Below are positions 44,974 through 57,500 of a stretch of 64,000 bases of DNA, piece after piece. Made by a program: the position numbers and the translations under genes. Under the pieces are notes generated by a model. It worked only from the letters and a program-made list of their open reading frames with translations, ran no database searches and was not told where the DNA came from. Every line of letters begins with the position of its first letter. Position 1 is the first letter of the stretch. The stretch lies in NCBI RefSeq assembly GCF_040436345.1, contig NC_133232.1, forward strand, positions 11,023,501-11,087,500, written 5' to 3'. This stretch comes from Pagrus major. Its lineage: Eukaryota; Chordata; Actinopteri; Spariformes; Sparidae.

Positions 44974-46080
44974 TATGACAGGTGTTTAGGTTAGAAGAGG
45001 CACTCTTATTCATATGAACACACATGCAACCACACATTGATATTGCCAGTTTATAAGTTATATAAGGTCATAATGTAACTTTTTAAATACATCATCAAAG
45101 TCATGTAACCTAGCTCTGCAGATTCCCTACAAGGATGGATCAAACGGCGCTAAAACTCATGACTTTTAAGGTTCATAAACTATAGCCTTCAGATAATTAA
45201 CATTATTTTTACTATTTGTGAAGACGAGGCTACTGGATTGCTTGCAAGCAGTAACTTATTTTGCTTTAGAAGTAAGAATAATGTAAGCAATAGTTTCTGT
45301 TTGGCTATGTGTGCTAACGTTACCTACACAAGCATTGTTTTAATGTAACTTAAATACCATAAGTCCGGTCTATTATCACTTTATTGTTTTAAATAAAATA
45401 AAGATTATACAACACGTAGATCTGACTGAACAATCTGATGTGTCTGTCAATCAGATATTTAGACTGTGCTCAAATGATCATAACAGCACAGCCAGCCGTG
45501 CTCAAATGAAAAATGTCTCATCACTGAAAATATTTCTCTGCCTGTATATTCTTTATATTTTCACTTTGTACTCTGTTGTGGTAGCCTAATTCAGTACAGT
45601 AGAAGAACAGGAAGATACATTTGTACCAGTTGTAATAAATACATTGAAATATTTTTTGTTCTTTATTTCACTGTAACTTTAACAATAATCTGAAAAAAAA
45701 ACCCGCCTAAAAATGGATCATATAAACTATCAAATTTCTGATCAATGAAAGCAGTATACTAAATATAACTGTTAAGTTCATTGTAGATAAAGATCAGCTA
45801 TGAGGGTAAGTCTTTGACAGTTAAGTAAAGTTGGAAAGATATTCACAGATTCTAACTTCCGGGATCAATAAATCTGAAGCGAAACGTTTTCCAAACACAA
45901 ATGATGCCTCTATCCCACCGTAATAGCATAGACTACGAGCTACAAGGACCAAACCCGATTTTTACAAAAATAAGCCGTCCTCCGAGCTGGACGGAGAACA
46001 TTGGTCTCTATGCGCAGCCGGCAGCCGGGCGAGTGCGCAGGGACCGTCTGCAAATTGCAATACAAGAGCAAGACGCTGCA
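44974..46080. other. No gene recognised
   Basis: AT-rich DNA upstream of the RING-like gene. The GC-richer 45900-46080 segment (CCGAGCTGGACGGAGAAC, GCAGCCGGCAGCCGGGCGAG) resembles an interspersed repeat or a small promoter-like patch, but I cannot assign it. Confidence 0.4.
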
Positions 46081-46086
46081 AACAAA

Positions 46087-46330
46087 AATCAATAACTCCA
46101 CTGTTATACAGTACAGAGACTCCAAAATCACCACACACATCAAGGGTCTCCTCATGGTCATACTATAACAGCTGTTTTGGATAAATGTGCCTTTTTATAA
46201 TTTTGATGATTTTTGAATCATTAATATCTACCAATATTAATCAATAGCTGCACTGTTATACAGTATTGAGACTCCAAAATCACCACACACATCAAGGCTC
46301 TCCTCATGGTCATACTACAACAGCTGTTTC
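46087..46330. repeat. Direct repeat pair, about 90 bp each
   Basis: Positions 46087-46176 and 46241-46330 share CTGTTATACAGTA, GAGACTCCAAAATCACCACA and CTCCTCATGGTCATACTA with few differences. They are separated by about 64 bases. It is probably a MITE with a local duplication. Confidence 0.85.
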
Positions 46331-47429
46331 GGAAAAATATATATCTCCATGGTCCAAATGATAATTTTGACAAAACAGGTGTTGTAGTATGACCATGATA
46401 TGGGGGATATATTAAAAGTGTTTGAAACATTTGATTGGCGACATACAGAGAGACAGTAACACGCTCTCATTGCATGGCAGAGCACAGTCTGTGAGGGATT
46501 GCGCAATCCAAGGTGAGGCTCAGCTTGCTGCTGCCTCACCGTGCGTCTCTTCCCCGTATTTGAACGGAAATGCGAAAATTCAGCGATTTTTTTTAAAAAA
46601 AAAAACAATCCAAACTGTTTAAGTTAAATGGAAAATTAGTTTATAGTTCAAACCACTTGATAAATATCACCATTTAATTTATTTGTTTATTATATATTTT
46701 ATTTTTTCCATGATGACTGACCGCAGGTCACTGAGTGTAACCCAAGAAGAGCAGCAGCAGGTCGGTCAGGAGGGACTGCGACAGCCAAAAGGTTGACGAC
46801 TGCATCCAAATGTCCGACTTTACCACACTTGCATACTCACGGACTGTGCGAGCGCGTTCGCAAGAAGTCCGTGAGTCTTAAGGACTGTCCAAAACCAGAG
46901 TTTATCCAGCAAGGGCTCTCAAGAGGACTTTCAACAGACTTCCAGAGATTCTGCTTGGGGAGCGAACTTCACAGGAATGTGTAAAACAATTACTTTATTG
47001 AAACATTACTTGAATCATCTAGCAGAAATAATATTTAACCACATCATGATACATAAATATAGAAGTAAAGGTTATAGAGGAAAGCAAATTGATTTTATTT
47101 ATGTAGTCTTTAGGGCTGTCTATCAGCCCCACACTCTGCCTACAGCCTACACAGTAGGTTACACCCAGTTTCCAAACATCTTATCACTTGAAGGATCTTT
47201 CTCAGGCAACTTCCAAATCAATGAACATATTCATATTAAGATGTTTTCTAGAAACTAGAGCCTACACATAAGCTCAATGCAGATGGACCACTGTCCACAG
47301 TGTGGAATCACTGAAACAATAACTACACACAGTACAGTCCTCAGGTTGCATGTATCCGGCAAAGTTTTGATCTAACATAGAAACATACAGATGGGTTACA
47401 AATGAAAGGACAATTCAACAGAGTGTTTT

Positions 47430-47820
47430 ATTAAATGAGAAGTTCACCCAAAATGAAAATTCAGTTATTACCTACTCACCTACCTACTTTGTAGTCCACA
47501 GAACATTTCTGGAGATTTACAGCAAAACAGTGTTGCAGCATTCTCCTAAAGAACTGTAGTAGATGGGGACTGAAAAAACAAAAAACATAAAATTGCTCCA
47601 TACAGTCTGGTTAATCTAAATTTCCAGAGATCCCAAACTGATTTGAGAAGCTGTTTTTGACCCCCTTTTGTTAAGACGAAATCCTCAGTACAGCTGCTTA
47701 GTTAAAAGCGCTAGGGCACATTTGAAGAGGGTGCACAAGCAAATGAAATTGGGATCTCAGTGCATTTGAAGACTTGGATTGTGCCTGAAGAGCTATATGG
47801 AGCCATTTTATGTTTTTCTT
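47430..47820. mobile_element. Probable MITE (GTTCACCCAAAATGAAAATT family)
   Basis: AAATGAGAAGTTCACCCAAAAT and ATTCAGTTATTACCTACTCA are the left words of a very common fish DNA repeat. CTATATGGAGCCATTTTATG closes it on the right, against the L1 tail. No coding capacity. The region 46331-47429 before it shows no gene I recognise. Confidence 0.45.
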
Positions 47821-47824
47821 TTTT

Positions 47825-49930
47825 TATTATTTAATTTTTTATTGGGACAGCAGTTCATATAGAAATTCAAATATGCATACAAAGTCATTTTAAACTCTTC
47901 TGCAGTCCACATATTTTTTGTATACAAAAACTATTTAGGAGTTGGGAGAGGAAAGCCGTGCATAAAAACAAAATAAAAGTAAATAAATAAAAGGGTAGAC
48001 AAGGGGAGATTTATGAGAAGCTAAAACAAATACCGTTAGATACAAGTAGCATAGCAGGGTCTTTCATACCTTCACAACATCTGGCTGTAAAGGTTTTACA
48101 TATTTAATCCATTTAGTCCAGAATTTAGTGAACACTTAGTAACACAAAGTAAAGTAAATTCCAAGGGTAGGTCAGTGTTAAGTATGTTTTTGAGTGCTCT
48201 GTGAAACTCCACCCAAAAGGGTTTTATCACCGAACAGTCTCAAAATATACGCCAGTGATTGCCGTCTTGAGAACCACACTGTCTCCAACACCCGGAATTC
48301 CCTCTAGAAAAATGTGCCTTCTGCCTTGGTGATATGAGGAAACGAATAAAACATTTACACCCGAATTCCCACCAGGTATTAGAATTAGTACATTTCCACT
48401 GGAGTCTACACATATCAAGCCAACTTTCACTTGAGATTGACAGATTACCCTCCCTCTCCCATTTTTCTTTAATGTATTCTGTGGTGTTGGATTTCTTATC
48501 CATTAGGCCTTTATAAAGTTTAGAGGTAACACCCTTATTAGACTTGCTTTTATAGGTGTCAGTAAATATTTTCAGTATTGACTCATTAAAGTCTGTTTTA
48601 TTCTAAATATTATGTTCATAGTGATTGCGTATCTGGAGATACATATAAAAATCATTTTTTTCGAGATGATATTTTTCCCTCAGGTATTCAAAGTCTCTCA
48701 ACTGTTCTTTTTCTGTTAGGGAGTAAAACGTTGTTATTCCTCTTGCAATCCAGGATTTAAATCTATAGTCCATTTTGTTTGGCTTGAACATAGGATCATA
48801 AACGCACCATTGGATTATTTGTAGTTTATCTTCTAGTTTATACTCATCTCTAATAGTATTCCAGATTTTTAGTTGAGCTTTGAGAAGTGGATTCTTTACA
48901 TCATTTATGAATCCTGCCAGGTTTTTGTGGAGTAGTACTGCATGAATTGGAGGGTCATTCATAATGGAAAGTTCAATGTCTTTCCACCTAGCCTGGTATG
49001 TCGGGGTACATATGTTAATTAAGGGTTTAATTTGAGCTGCAGAATAATAAGCTTTTAAATTGGGTAGAGCCATTCCTCCTTCCTCTCTTGGGAGTTGTAG
49101 GGTTTTGCATTTAATCCTAGGTTTTTTTCCTTGCCAAATAAATCTAGAGATTATTTTATTCAATTCAGAGAAATGTTTTGAGGGGACTTCTACAGGAAGG
49201 GCTTGAAACAGGAAGAGATATCGTGGAAGTATGTTCATTTTCACACATTCAATTCTATGACTGAGGCCAAGGAAAGAGACAGAGTTCCATCTATGTATGT
49301 CATCTTTGATTTTTGTTAGTAAGGGGTTATAATTTATCTCAGCCAGTGTTGAGATGATTTTTGGAAGGTTTATCCTTAGATATTTCAATGAGTTTTGACC
49401 CCACTTTAATTTAAATTTCTCTCTAAGGTGTTTTGAAGGTACATGGTAAATGACATGATTTGTGTTTTTTGTATATTTAATTTATACGCTGCATATTTAC
49501 CAAATGTGTCAAGACGTTTCATAAGGTTAGAGAAGGATTTAGAAAGGTTATTTAAAGAAACCAAAATGTCATCCGCATACAGCGCCACCTTGTGGTCTTC
49601 TTCGTTAATGCGGATTGATTTGATGCTTTCTGTCTGCCTTATGTACTGTGCAAGAGGCTCTATGTACAGTGCGAACAGTAATGGCGAAAGTGGGCATCCT
49701 TGTTTCGATCCACGCTCTAAGGTGATTCTGTCTGAGAGGTGCCCATTTATTTTAACCTGAGCTGTTGGTTTACTATATAAGGTACGGATGGCCTTTGTGA
49801 AATGTTCATGAAAGCCGAATCTTTCCAGGACTTCATATAGGAAAGGCCAGCTCACCGAGTCAAAAGCCTTCTCAGCATCTAAACTCACTAGGACAGCTTC
49901 ACGCTTGTTTTGCATTTCATGTTTTCTAAG
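47825..49930 (-). pseudogene. 5'-truncated L1 ORF2
   Basis: On the minus strand the RT core reads LVSLDAEKAFDSVSWPFLYE, RGSKQGCPLSPLLFALYIEP and the catalytic VALYADDILVSL (49915-49406). A frameshift near 49400 leads to the post-RT region (PRYLFLFQALPVEVP, FIWQGKKPRIKCKTLQLPRE; 49388-48603). A stop and frameshifts precede the C-terminal segment at 48503-48240. The left edge is T-rich (47820-47850), the complement of the A-rich tail, placing the 3' end there. It belongs to a different L1 lineage from the one at 22-32 kb, judging by RT wording. Confidence 0.9.
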
Positions 49931-51523
49931 TTGTTCAGTGACTCTGGAAGCATGTGAAATATAAAACAGATTATTAGCTCAGGAAACATCACTGACAAAC
50001 TTCTCATCAAAAACGATCATCACTTTAATAACCCAAAGTCATTTCATATTAGCAACAAAAATAATATGTAAACAATGTTCAGATGCAACAGGGTTAAAGA
50101 CATTTCAAGACTTTATTGAGAGGCTAAACTAGGCGTTTGCCAGCTTAGCAGTTAGACTTTCAGTCCAAATAAAAATTGACACATGTTCTTGGCTATAAAT
50201 TAAAAAACAGTGACAGTCGGTGTTCAAGTAGTGGCATTTACTCCCAACTTGTAAGCAGCAACAAAATGGCAACAAATATAGTGACATAGTTTAAAAATAA
50301 CAATGGGCCTTTAGACCCCTCTCTTTAGAGAGGTTACAAGCAGTAACAATATAATCATATTATAACAGATCATCTGTATCTTTGAGGCAGAAATAATGAC
50401 TAATAAATAACTAATAAAAGGGATTTTCCACACCTTTTCTCCCCAGTTTGAAACAGCCAAATTCTCCTCTACTGTCATTGCTAACTCCATTGTGGGGGAG
50501 GGGGTAGACAAACACGCTTCTCCTCCTCCTTGCAGGCAGGAGTCTCCAGTGCAGTTACATAATCCCTCACCAGCAAACAATGAAAATTGCTGTTATGCCC
50601 CAAGGAGAAAAGGGAAGTTAAATGTAAACATTTTCACTCTATAAAAGTCTGAACAGGGCTGTGGGTTGAAGTTTTTTTTTTTATTTCTGGTGGTCGGGAA
50701 GGCGAAGGAGGAACATCACCAGTTGCAAACATCTCTGTGAGCCAAAGGACATCTGACAAGAGTGTATGCATGATCTGTGCTCTGACAAGTGAATATCCGT
50801 GGTACAGACAGTGGCGTCACTGTGAGACTGACTGTGAGCTTATTTTTATTATTGTGTTATTTTTTTGTTGTTTGCGTTGACCTTGCAACATAACTAAACA
50901 AACTGCCAGAGTAATGTGTGAAGTCAAGCACAGAACTGTAGGCTCAGGTGCAGAATTAGCTATTAGTATGTAGCGATCCGGTCAGAGCCCTGGGTCTTAA
51001 AAAGGTGGTAGACTGTTATGCACAGGAACTGGTGATGGAAACAGTTCAAACTGTTACAGCATGTTTATGCTGTTCAAGAAATATTGCAAAGGTTTGTCAA
51101 TGCTAGCCTTACTATAATATCCACGTTCACATGTTACTAACACTAACATTAACGTGGGAGTGGGGCTCTGTGCTTTTAACCCATGCTGCTTGTTAATGGT
51201 TTAGGACACAGACACAGCTCATTTCTCACTACCTGTAGAGCTAACTGTAGTCAGGGTTATTACTGCTACTAGCTGCCTTGTCTCACTGAAATATGCATCA
51301 TGTTAGCTAGCCAGAGCAGACAGAGCTCTATCAGGCTTTGACATGTGGTACAAAAAGTGCTAGAAATTCAAGATCAAATACAGCTTATAAACAGGCAATT
51401 TGATCGTTTCTAGCAAATTACTTTATTTCTAAACCCTTTATGTCCATATAAAAGCTATCCTGATATTGTGATGAGTTTTCCACCCCAATGCCAGCCCGCG
51501 AATGTTTTTTTTTTAATCCTCTC
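49931..51523. other. No gene recognised
   Basis: Gene-free DNA between the L1 and the piggyBac-type MITE. A poly-T run at 50671 and scattered AT-rich words occur; no family resemblance found. Confidence 0.5.
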
Positions 51524-51527
51524 TTAA

Positions 51528-52194
51528 CCCTCAAAGACCTAGCAGAATTTTTGAGGCACCTGACTGTATTTATTTCGTTTTTTCTACCCAACTCTAACAG
51601 TCAGCATCAAGTGCCATACATCATTTGATTCACGTGAACCTGAAGTTTCAGTCTGGCTCATTTTAACTCCCAATTTTATATTTGCGTTGTCTGAGAATAG
51701 ATGTACTTACCAGAATTTTTAATTAATTACTTAATTAATTACTGTGAACTCAAACAGAACCTCAGGAAGTTTTTTTTTTTTTTTAAAGATGTACATCTGA
51801 CCTTTACTACACACCTATAGATGTGTCCAATAAAGTTCAGAGAGTAAGTAGAAAGATTATTAAATCATAACAGTGGACATTGAAGCAGAAGTGTATTTTT
51901 CAGAAAAATCTATTGAACATGAACAACAAAAGTAGCTTGGCTACAACCAATGACCCAGAGGAATAAACTGAGGGGGTTTCCTTGATGAATCTATGCTGCA
52001 GAACATAATGGCGTAAACACATTCACTACGGAAGCCCCAAATGCTTAAACAGGACCCTGTGTTCTACAGCTGAAAAGCTCAGAAACACATTAGGTTTTTA
52101 AGCATATAGATAAGATAAGTGATTCAAAAGTTATTAAACATTTTAGAAAGACAGCTGTTTTTAGGCACGCACAGGCTGTCTGGGTCTTTGAGGG
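51528..52194. mobile_element. piggyBac-type MITE
   Basis: A 667-bp non-coding element has inverted ends CCCTCAAAGACC and GGTCTTTGAGGG, flanked on both sides by TTAA (51524-51527 and 52195-52198). TTAA duplication with CCC/GGG tips is the piggyBac signature. No transposase is encoded. Confidence 0.85.
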
Positions 52195-52910
52195 TTAAAG
52201 TAATTTCTTAATTATTGTGCCTTGGAGGTATTTATTCAATAAGTTTTACCTACTGAGCCAATGTCAGCACATATTGACTGATTTAGACAGGAGGTGTTCA
52301 AATACAAAACTAGAGGCTGCTATCTAGTGTTTCATGCTGACTTGGTGTTCACTCACTTCCCTGCTGTATGTTTGTAACTGGCAGAAGTGGGATTTGGGGG
52401 GAAGGGGGATTTGGGGATCAGACAACTGCACATCTATGAGCTACTGATCAGAGTTGGCTCTGCAGTACTCGGGGACATAAGAGGGTTGGGCTGCAGCTGA
52501 CTGAAGTCTAAAACATGCTTCTGAAAAGAGACATCTTTGTATAAATGTGCAATAAGGGGTCTCGAGATTACAACAGCTCACACAACGTGATGCATATCTG
52601 CTGATTAGTTGAGCTTAACAAAAATGTGGGTCTTCGTATTTGGACTGATTTTCCAGGGCTGAAAACAGGTTTCATTTGCTTTCTTTCTTCTTTTCTGTAA
52701 ATTCTGAAGTGATCTCTGCAACACTGCCACCTAGTGCACATATCAAGGTAAACACCCATATTTGCAGACTCGGAAACATGTTTTAGGCTCTGGCAGAATT
52801 AGGAAGAAGACAAAGATGTCATTGATGTTGATGATCAGAGTCTGGTCATCCATGACATTTTGGGTTCAGGTTATGGGGGGGTGCTAGGTCAAGGCTCTCC
52901 AAGGTTCTCC

Positions 52911-55900
52911 TTACTTTCGTTTGCTCTTGGTGTCAGCGGTCTGGAAGACACTGGAGGCAGACATGAGGTTCTCAATGTACTGACCCAGAACCTGGTTCTC
53001 TGACTTCAGCTTCAGGTTCTCCTCTTTGACAGCATCCACTCTGGCAGACAGGTCTGAAGTGAACACACAACACAACATTATAAAGGTGTAACACAGCTAG
53101 AAAAGGATTTTCTTTGATTGTGTGCACTAAAAAGATGATTGAAAACCCACAAAAATAACAATAAAGAAGAAATACCAGAGCTTTGACTTAAACGTAATAG
53201 AGCTGTTCTCACTTGTTTTCACCAGTATCTGCCATCATTACGTCAGTTTTTCTTTTTCACATTTTGCGCCTCACCCCACTCTCAGGACAATGTAATTTTT
53301 TTGTTTCCCATTTTTTGACAGTATTTCGTTGATGTAATTTGGAAAACCTCAGACCAATACATTTTTTTTTTAATCATTTTAGTGTTTCAATGTCAACTAG
53401 ACCTTCCAAAAATACTTGTATTGCAAACAGTCATTATAGGTGGTGTTGCAATGACCTGAATCTGAGTCTCAGAAACCTTCAAGCTCAGTGGTGACCGGTC
53501 AAATGTATTTTCATTAGCTTGCTATAGCTCTACATTCAACAATCTAAAAAAATAATGATTGAAAGGGTATCAAGACTTCACCTTTGGAAGAGCTGCATAT
53601 TGATCACCCAGTTTAACATTAGTGCAAAGCAGAAAAAAACAAACAATCTGCAATAATTTTAGATCTTTTTGTTTTTTGTTTTGTTTTACCACATGTATAT
53701 GTTGAATAAACTTTAAATGTACCTAAGCACATACTGGTCACTTGTTCTGTTTAACTAAGCTAGTTTTGATTGCAAGCCGATTTGTTTGGAAAGTAAATAA
53801 TCTGACATCATGTGGGCAGCTTTTGGAAACTGTGACATATTCTTCCAACACTGAATTGTACAGTCATGGTCAAAAGTTTCCATACACTTGTAAAGAGCAT
53901 GTACAGGTGCATTTAAAAAAAAAATAGAATATCATGGAAAAGTTCATTTTGTTTCCATAAATTTATTTTAAAATTGAAACAGAATGGAGATGCTGATTTC
54001 CTTTTCCACCAGGACTTGGCACCGGCCCACAGTGCCAAAACTACTAGGAACTGGTTTGCGGACCATGGTATTTCTGTGCTTGATTGGCCAGCCAACTCGC
54101 TGGATCTGAACCCCATTGAGAATCTATGGGGTATTGTCAAAAGGAAGATGAGAGACACCAAACCGAACATTACAAATGAGATGAAGGCCACTATCAAAGC
54201 AACCTGGGCTTCCATAACACCTCAGCAGTGTAACTGTTTGATCGCCTCCATGCCACGCTGCATTTAGGCAGTAATTTGTGCAAAAGGGGCCCCGACTAAG
54301 TATTGAGTGCATAAATGAACATACTTTTCAGAAGTTCGACATTTTTGTATTATAAATCTTTTTTTTTCAGCAATTGTGAGATAAAAAACAAACACTCAGA
54401 GGAATATAACAAGTTCACTCAAGCAATACAGGCAAAGGCACCGAAGCAACAAATACTCGCGGATACTTTCAAAAGGAAAGAGAAACATCCTCGAGACAGC
54501 GACATGGCCAAAAATATTACAGAGAAGGTCACTGAATTCATCGCTCTGGATAACCAGCCCATCTCCGTGGTAGAGGATCAGGGTTTAGTTACTGACTTTG
54601 TTTACTTGGTTGTTTTTGTTAAAAAACAAAAAACAAATGAAAACCAATGTTGCAATAGCATATGCAGAATAAGAAAGAGCCATATGAAAGTATTTACTTT
54701 GTTTCAACAAAATAAAAAACCTATTAAGGAACAGCTTGGATGCAGGTAATTTGTTCTTAATGGAGCTGTATTATCTAGGAAAATATTAGTTAGGGCTAAG
54801 TATCAGATCGGGACTCGGTATCGCCAGATACTAAATATTAAATGACTCGGATCGGGATCGGGGTAAAAAAAACCTGATCGGGACATCCCTAATCAAAATA
54901 AAAACAAGAAAAGGCTTGAAACATTTTACCTTGTGTAATGAATCTGTAATATATGAAAGTTTCACTTTTTGAATAAAATTACTGAAAAAAAATTACTTTT
55001 CCATGATATTCTATTTCTCTTTTTCTATCTCTTTTTTGAGCGGCACCTGTATAATCCTGTGTTTGACAAAGTGGTGAACCTAGCTCCATCCTTGTTTGTG
55101 AAGGACTGAGCCTTTCAAGGAGGCCTCTTTCAAACAGGTGTGTTTGGAGCATTCCACAAGTTTCCCACTCTTTTGTTGCCCCTGTCCCAACTTGTTTGAA
55201 ATGTGTTGCTGGCTTCAAATATAGAATAAGCATGTATTTCTAAAAATAAATGAAGTTGATGAGGTAAAGTTTAATGATTAAATATATTGTCTTTGTACTC
55301 TTTGACTGAATATATGTCAAAAAGGGTTAGCAAATTATCACATTCGGTTTTATTTACGTTTTACACTGCATCAAAACTTTTTCATAATCAGTGTTTCACA
55401 TTTGTCTGTGTAACCTGCAATCTAAACCAATCAATCGGGATGCAACATGAAATGGCGCACAATACACTGCTAAGTACTTCATTCACCCCAACAGGTCCAC
55501 ACTCTTATTCTATTCCTCCGTTTCTGAGGTTTGTTGATGCATTAGTTGCATGTTCAAGCATCAGAGCGGTGCAGACGGATGCTACAAGCTGAAGATGTGC
55601 CTTATATACTCTTGTTACAGCAGCACTATTAATCCTTAAGTGGTATGACCAAACACTCCATCACAATATGTTATTTGCTCTTGAAGTGAAAAGAGAAATA
55701 AGCAGTGAGCTCGTTAGACAGTGGGAGAGGGAGAGGTAAACTGGCAGCCAGCTCTGAAGAGCTGGGCTGCTGGGTGGGAGCTGGTCTTGTTCACTCTCTG
55801 CTCCATTCTGTCAACCTCCCTTAATAGCTTTTTCAATTAAGTAATCCAAAATGTTAAGGCTTGACACAGGAAACACATGGCAGAAACTTACAGGTTCTTA

Positions 55901-56516
55901 TAAGTTCTGGTTATGGGATACCACTGGCTATATGTCGCTGCAAGGACCAGGTTAAAGACTGCAGAGAAACCTGATTTATCTCTCTCAACACAGTGTCCTC
56001 ACATTATCTGCAATTTGTCACTTGCAGTGGCAAACTATCTATATTGATGGCTGTGGAAACACATCAAAAGATCTGCAGCACAGGATGAAGACCAGAGATC
56101 TTAGTATAACTATAGATGTGGTTTACATCTGATTAGACAAAATATGCATTTGAGCATTTTTTTCTGTCCAAATGTAATAATGTGATCCAACCTGTGCAAC
56201 CTATCCAATCTTTACATGCTAAGTGGGGCTGGAGGTCTGCAAACAGTCTTAAAGATCCAAGCAAATTTAATCTCACTGGGATACTAAAATTTCAAATCTG
56301 GTCACCTTACAGTTACATATTTGGTACAACGGTGTGTATGTGTGTGTGTGTGTGAATATTTTGTGTACCCTCTAAAGTATGTTGAAGCTCCAACACCTGG
56401 TTGATGAGCCTTGTCTTCTCTTCCAGCTCAGCCTGGTTCTCCATATCACCTGCAGCCATGTAAAGGGACAGTCAAATGCAATTCACTGACTGACTGGCAT
56501 GTCAACCAAGGGAAGA

Positions 56517-56579
<63 letters not shown>

Positions 56580-56603
56580 TGTCTCACCATCGTCTGAGCT
56601 CAT
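52911..56603 (-). CDS. scoc: Short coiled-coil protein SCOC
   Basis: Three coding exons, complement of 56588-56603, 56369-56449 and 52911-53053, join in phase to a 79-residue protein. It starts [20 protein letters not shown], continues [20 protein letters not shown], and ends [10 protein letters not shown]. The C-terminal two thirds are nearly identical to vertebrate SCOC and form one parallel coiled coil with regular hydrophobic heptads. SCOC is a Golgi-associated effector of ARL1 that binds FEZ1 and takes part in autophagy induction. The ATG at 56603 lies in the exon 56588-56656. An upstream non-coding exon ends at a GTATGT donor at 57389. The 3.3-kb second coding intron holds a Tc1/hAT composite, the first a (TG)n run. 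Confidence 0.97.
53861..53901. repeat. Solo Tc1-type terminal repeat
   Basis: CAGTCATGGTCAAAAGTTTC and CATACACTTGTAAAGA match the terminus of a common fish Tc1 family. The rest of that element is missing. It abuts the Tc1 at 53904. Confidence 0.6.
53904..55049 (+). mobile_element. Tc1-like transposon with TA duplication and a hAT fragment inside
   Basis: The ends are CAGGTGCATTT and its partner CGGCACCTG, flanked by TA (53902-53903 and 55050-55051). Inverted terminal words include AATAGAATATCATGGAAAAG and CTTTTCCATGATATTCTATT. Inside, 53974-54267 keeps the C-terminal third of the transposase ([40 protein letters not shown]). The N-terminal two thirds are deleted. A hAT piece lies at about 54361-54893. 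The whole sits in the second coding intron of scoc. Confidence 0.85.
54361..54893 (+). pseudogene. hAT (ZBED-like) transposase fragment and right terminus
   Basis: The frame 54380-54600 reads [20 protein letters not shown] and [20 protein letters not shown], a conserved N-terminal segment of ZBED-type hAT transposases. It is followed by a degenerate tail. The right end GATCGGGACATCCCTA (54878-54893) is the hAT terminal repeat. The left terminus and most of the transposase are missing. Confidence 0.75.
55055..55400. mobile_element. Non-coding DNA-transposon remnant
   Basis: CCTGTGTTTGACAAAGTGGT, GCCCCTGTCCCAACTTGTTT and GTCTTTGTACTCTTTGACTG are successive words of an abundant fish DNA repeat with TTAA- or TA-type insertion. 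No frame remains. It directly follows the Tc1 element in the scoc intron. No gene seen in 55401-56333. Confidence 0.5.
56519..56578. repeat. (TG)n microsatellite in a scoc intron
   Basis: About 30 TG units lying between scoc exons, ending only nine bases from the donor of the exon at 56588. A second shorter run lies at 56334-56353. Confidence 0.95.
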
Positions 56604-57389
56604 GGTGAAGTACTCGTCTTCCCTTTTGGAATGCAGGGCTGCGATTTTAACTGACACTGCAGGATTTAGGAAATGTATATAATCATTTATAATTTATATC
56701 ATCGTTCATTAACATTTACTCAATTTAGTGTATATGTTTACAATACAAAATAGATATACCTGATTGACAGATTCACCTGAGTAAGGATGGCTTTATAACT
56801 TTTCTGACAAGGAGACACTATGTTAATAACATACCTATATGAAATACTAGTTCAAGTGTGGTCACCAAAACACTGTCTCAATACACCTTGATGTGCGGTA
56901 GCGATAAATAATGAATATTAAACGTCATAAACGGTCATAAAGTGAACTTAAGTGTTATGCCGAATTTGTCCCAAGGAATTTATGATAAAACATTTTTTTT
57001 TAACGGAGTTCCACATCACGAGTTCAGCATGCAGTGATGCATCGTGGTTGAGTGACGTTACATCACATACTACGCGAATCGGGGGAAAAAATCCAATTAA
57101 AATTGCATTATTGACCTGAAGCAAAGCTAGTGAGAGCGAGCCGAACAGCCCACATACAGAGAACTATCGTGTCTTATAGTAGCTAAAAGCCTTGTGAACA
57201 ACCGTTAGCTTGTTAGCTACCCTCATTAAAGCAGGTGAAAGAAGAGGCCAGCTGGCGAAAAACAAACAAACCCTGAGCCAGGCCTGCTGCTAGCTAACTG
57301 TTAGCATGCTGACACACACTAGCCGAATGCTGCTCAGCTACTGCCACACATAGTCCAGCGAATAAACAACGTGAACTCGGGACACATAC

Positions 57390-57500
57390 CTTACGACGTG
57401 AAAAACAATAGCTGCCGTTCTGAAATACAGAACTTCGACAGATAATGTAAAGGGTTTGTGTAAATCCACACAGCTTATGTTTGACAGCAGCTGTGTTCAT
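57390..57500 (-). other. scoc: Probable 5' untranslated first exon of scoc
   Basis: The donor (CGTCGTAAG then GTATGTGT on the minus strand) fits splicing to 56656. The right edge, the transcription start, is not visible; no TATA box is evident. The upstream 57540-58345 is non-coding. Confidence 0.5.

Noticed and set aside
45901-46095. Plus-strand 64-codon frame with basic residues
   Set aside because: No splice context or conserved motif; the DNA grades into a repeat. Left as unassigned.
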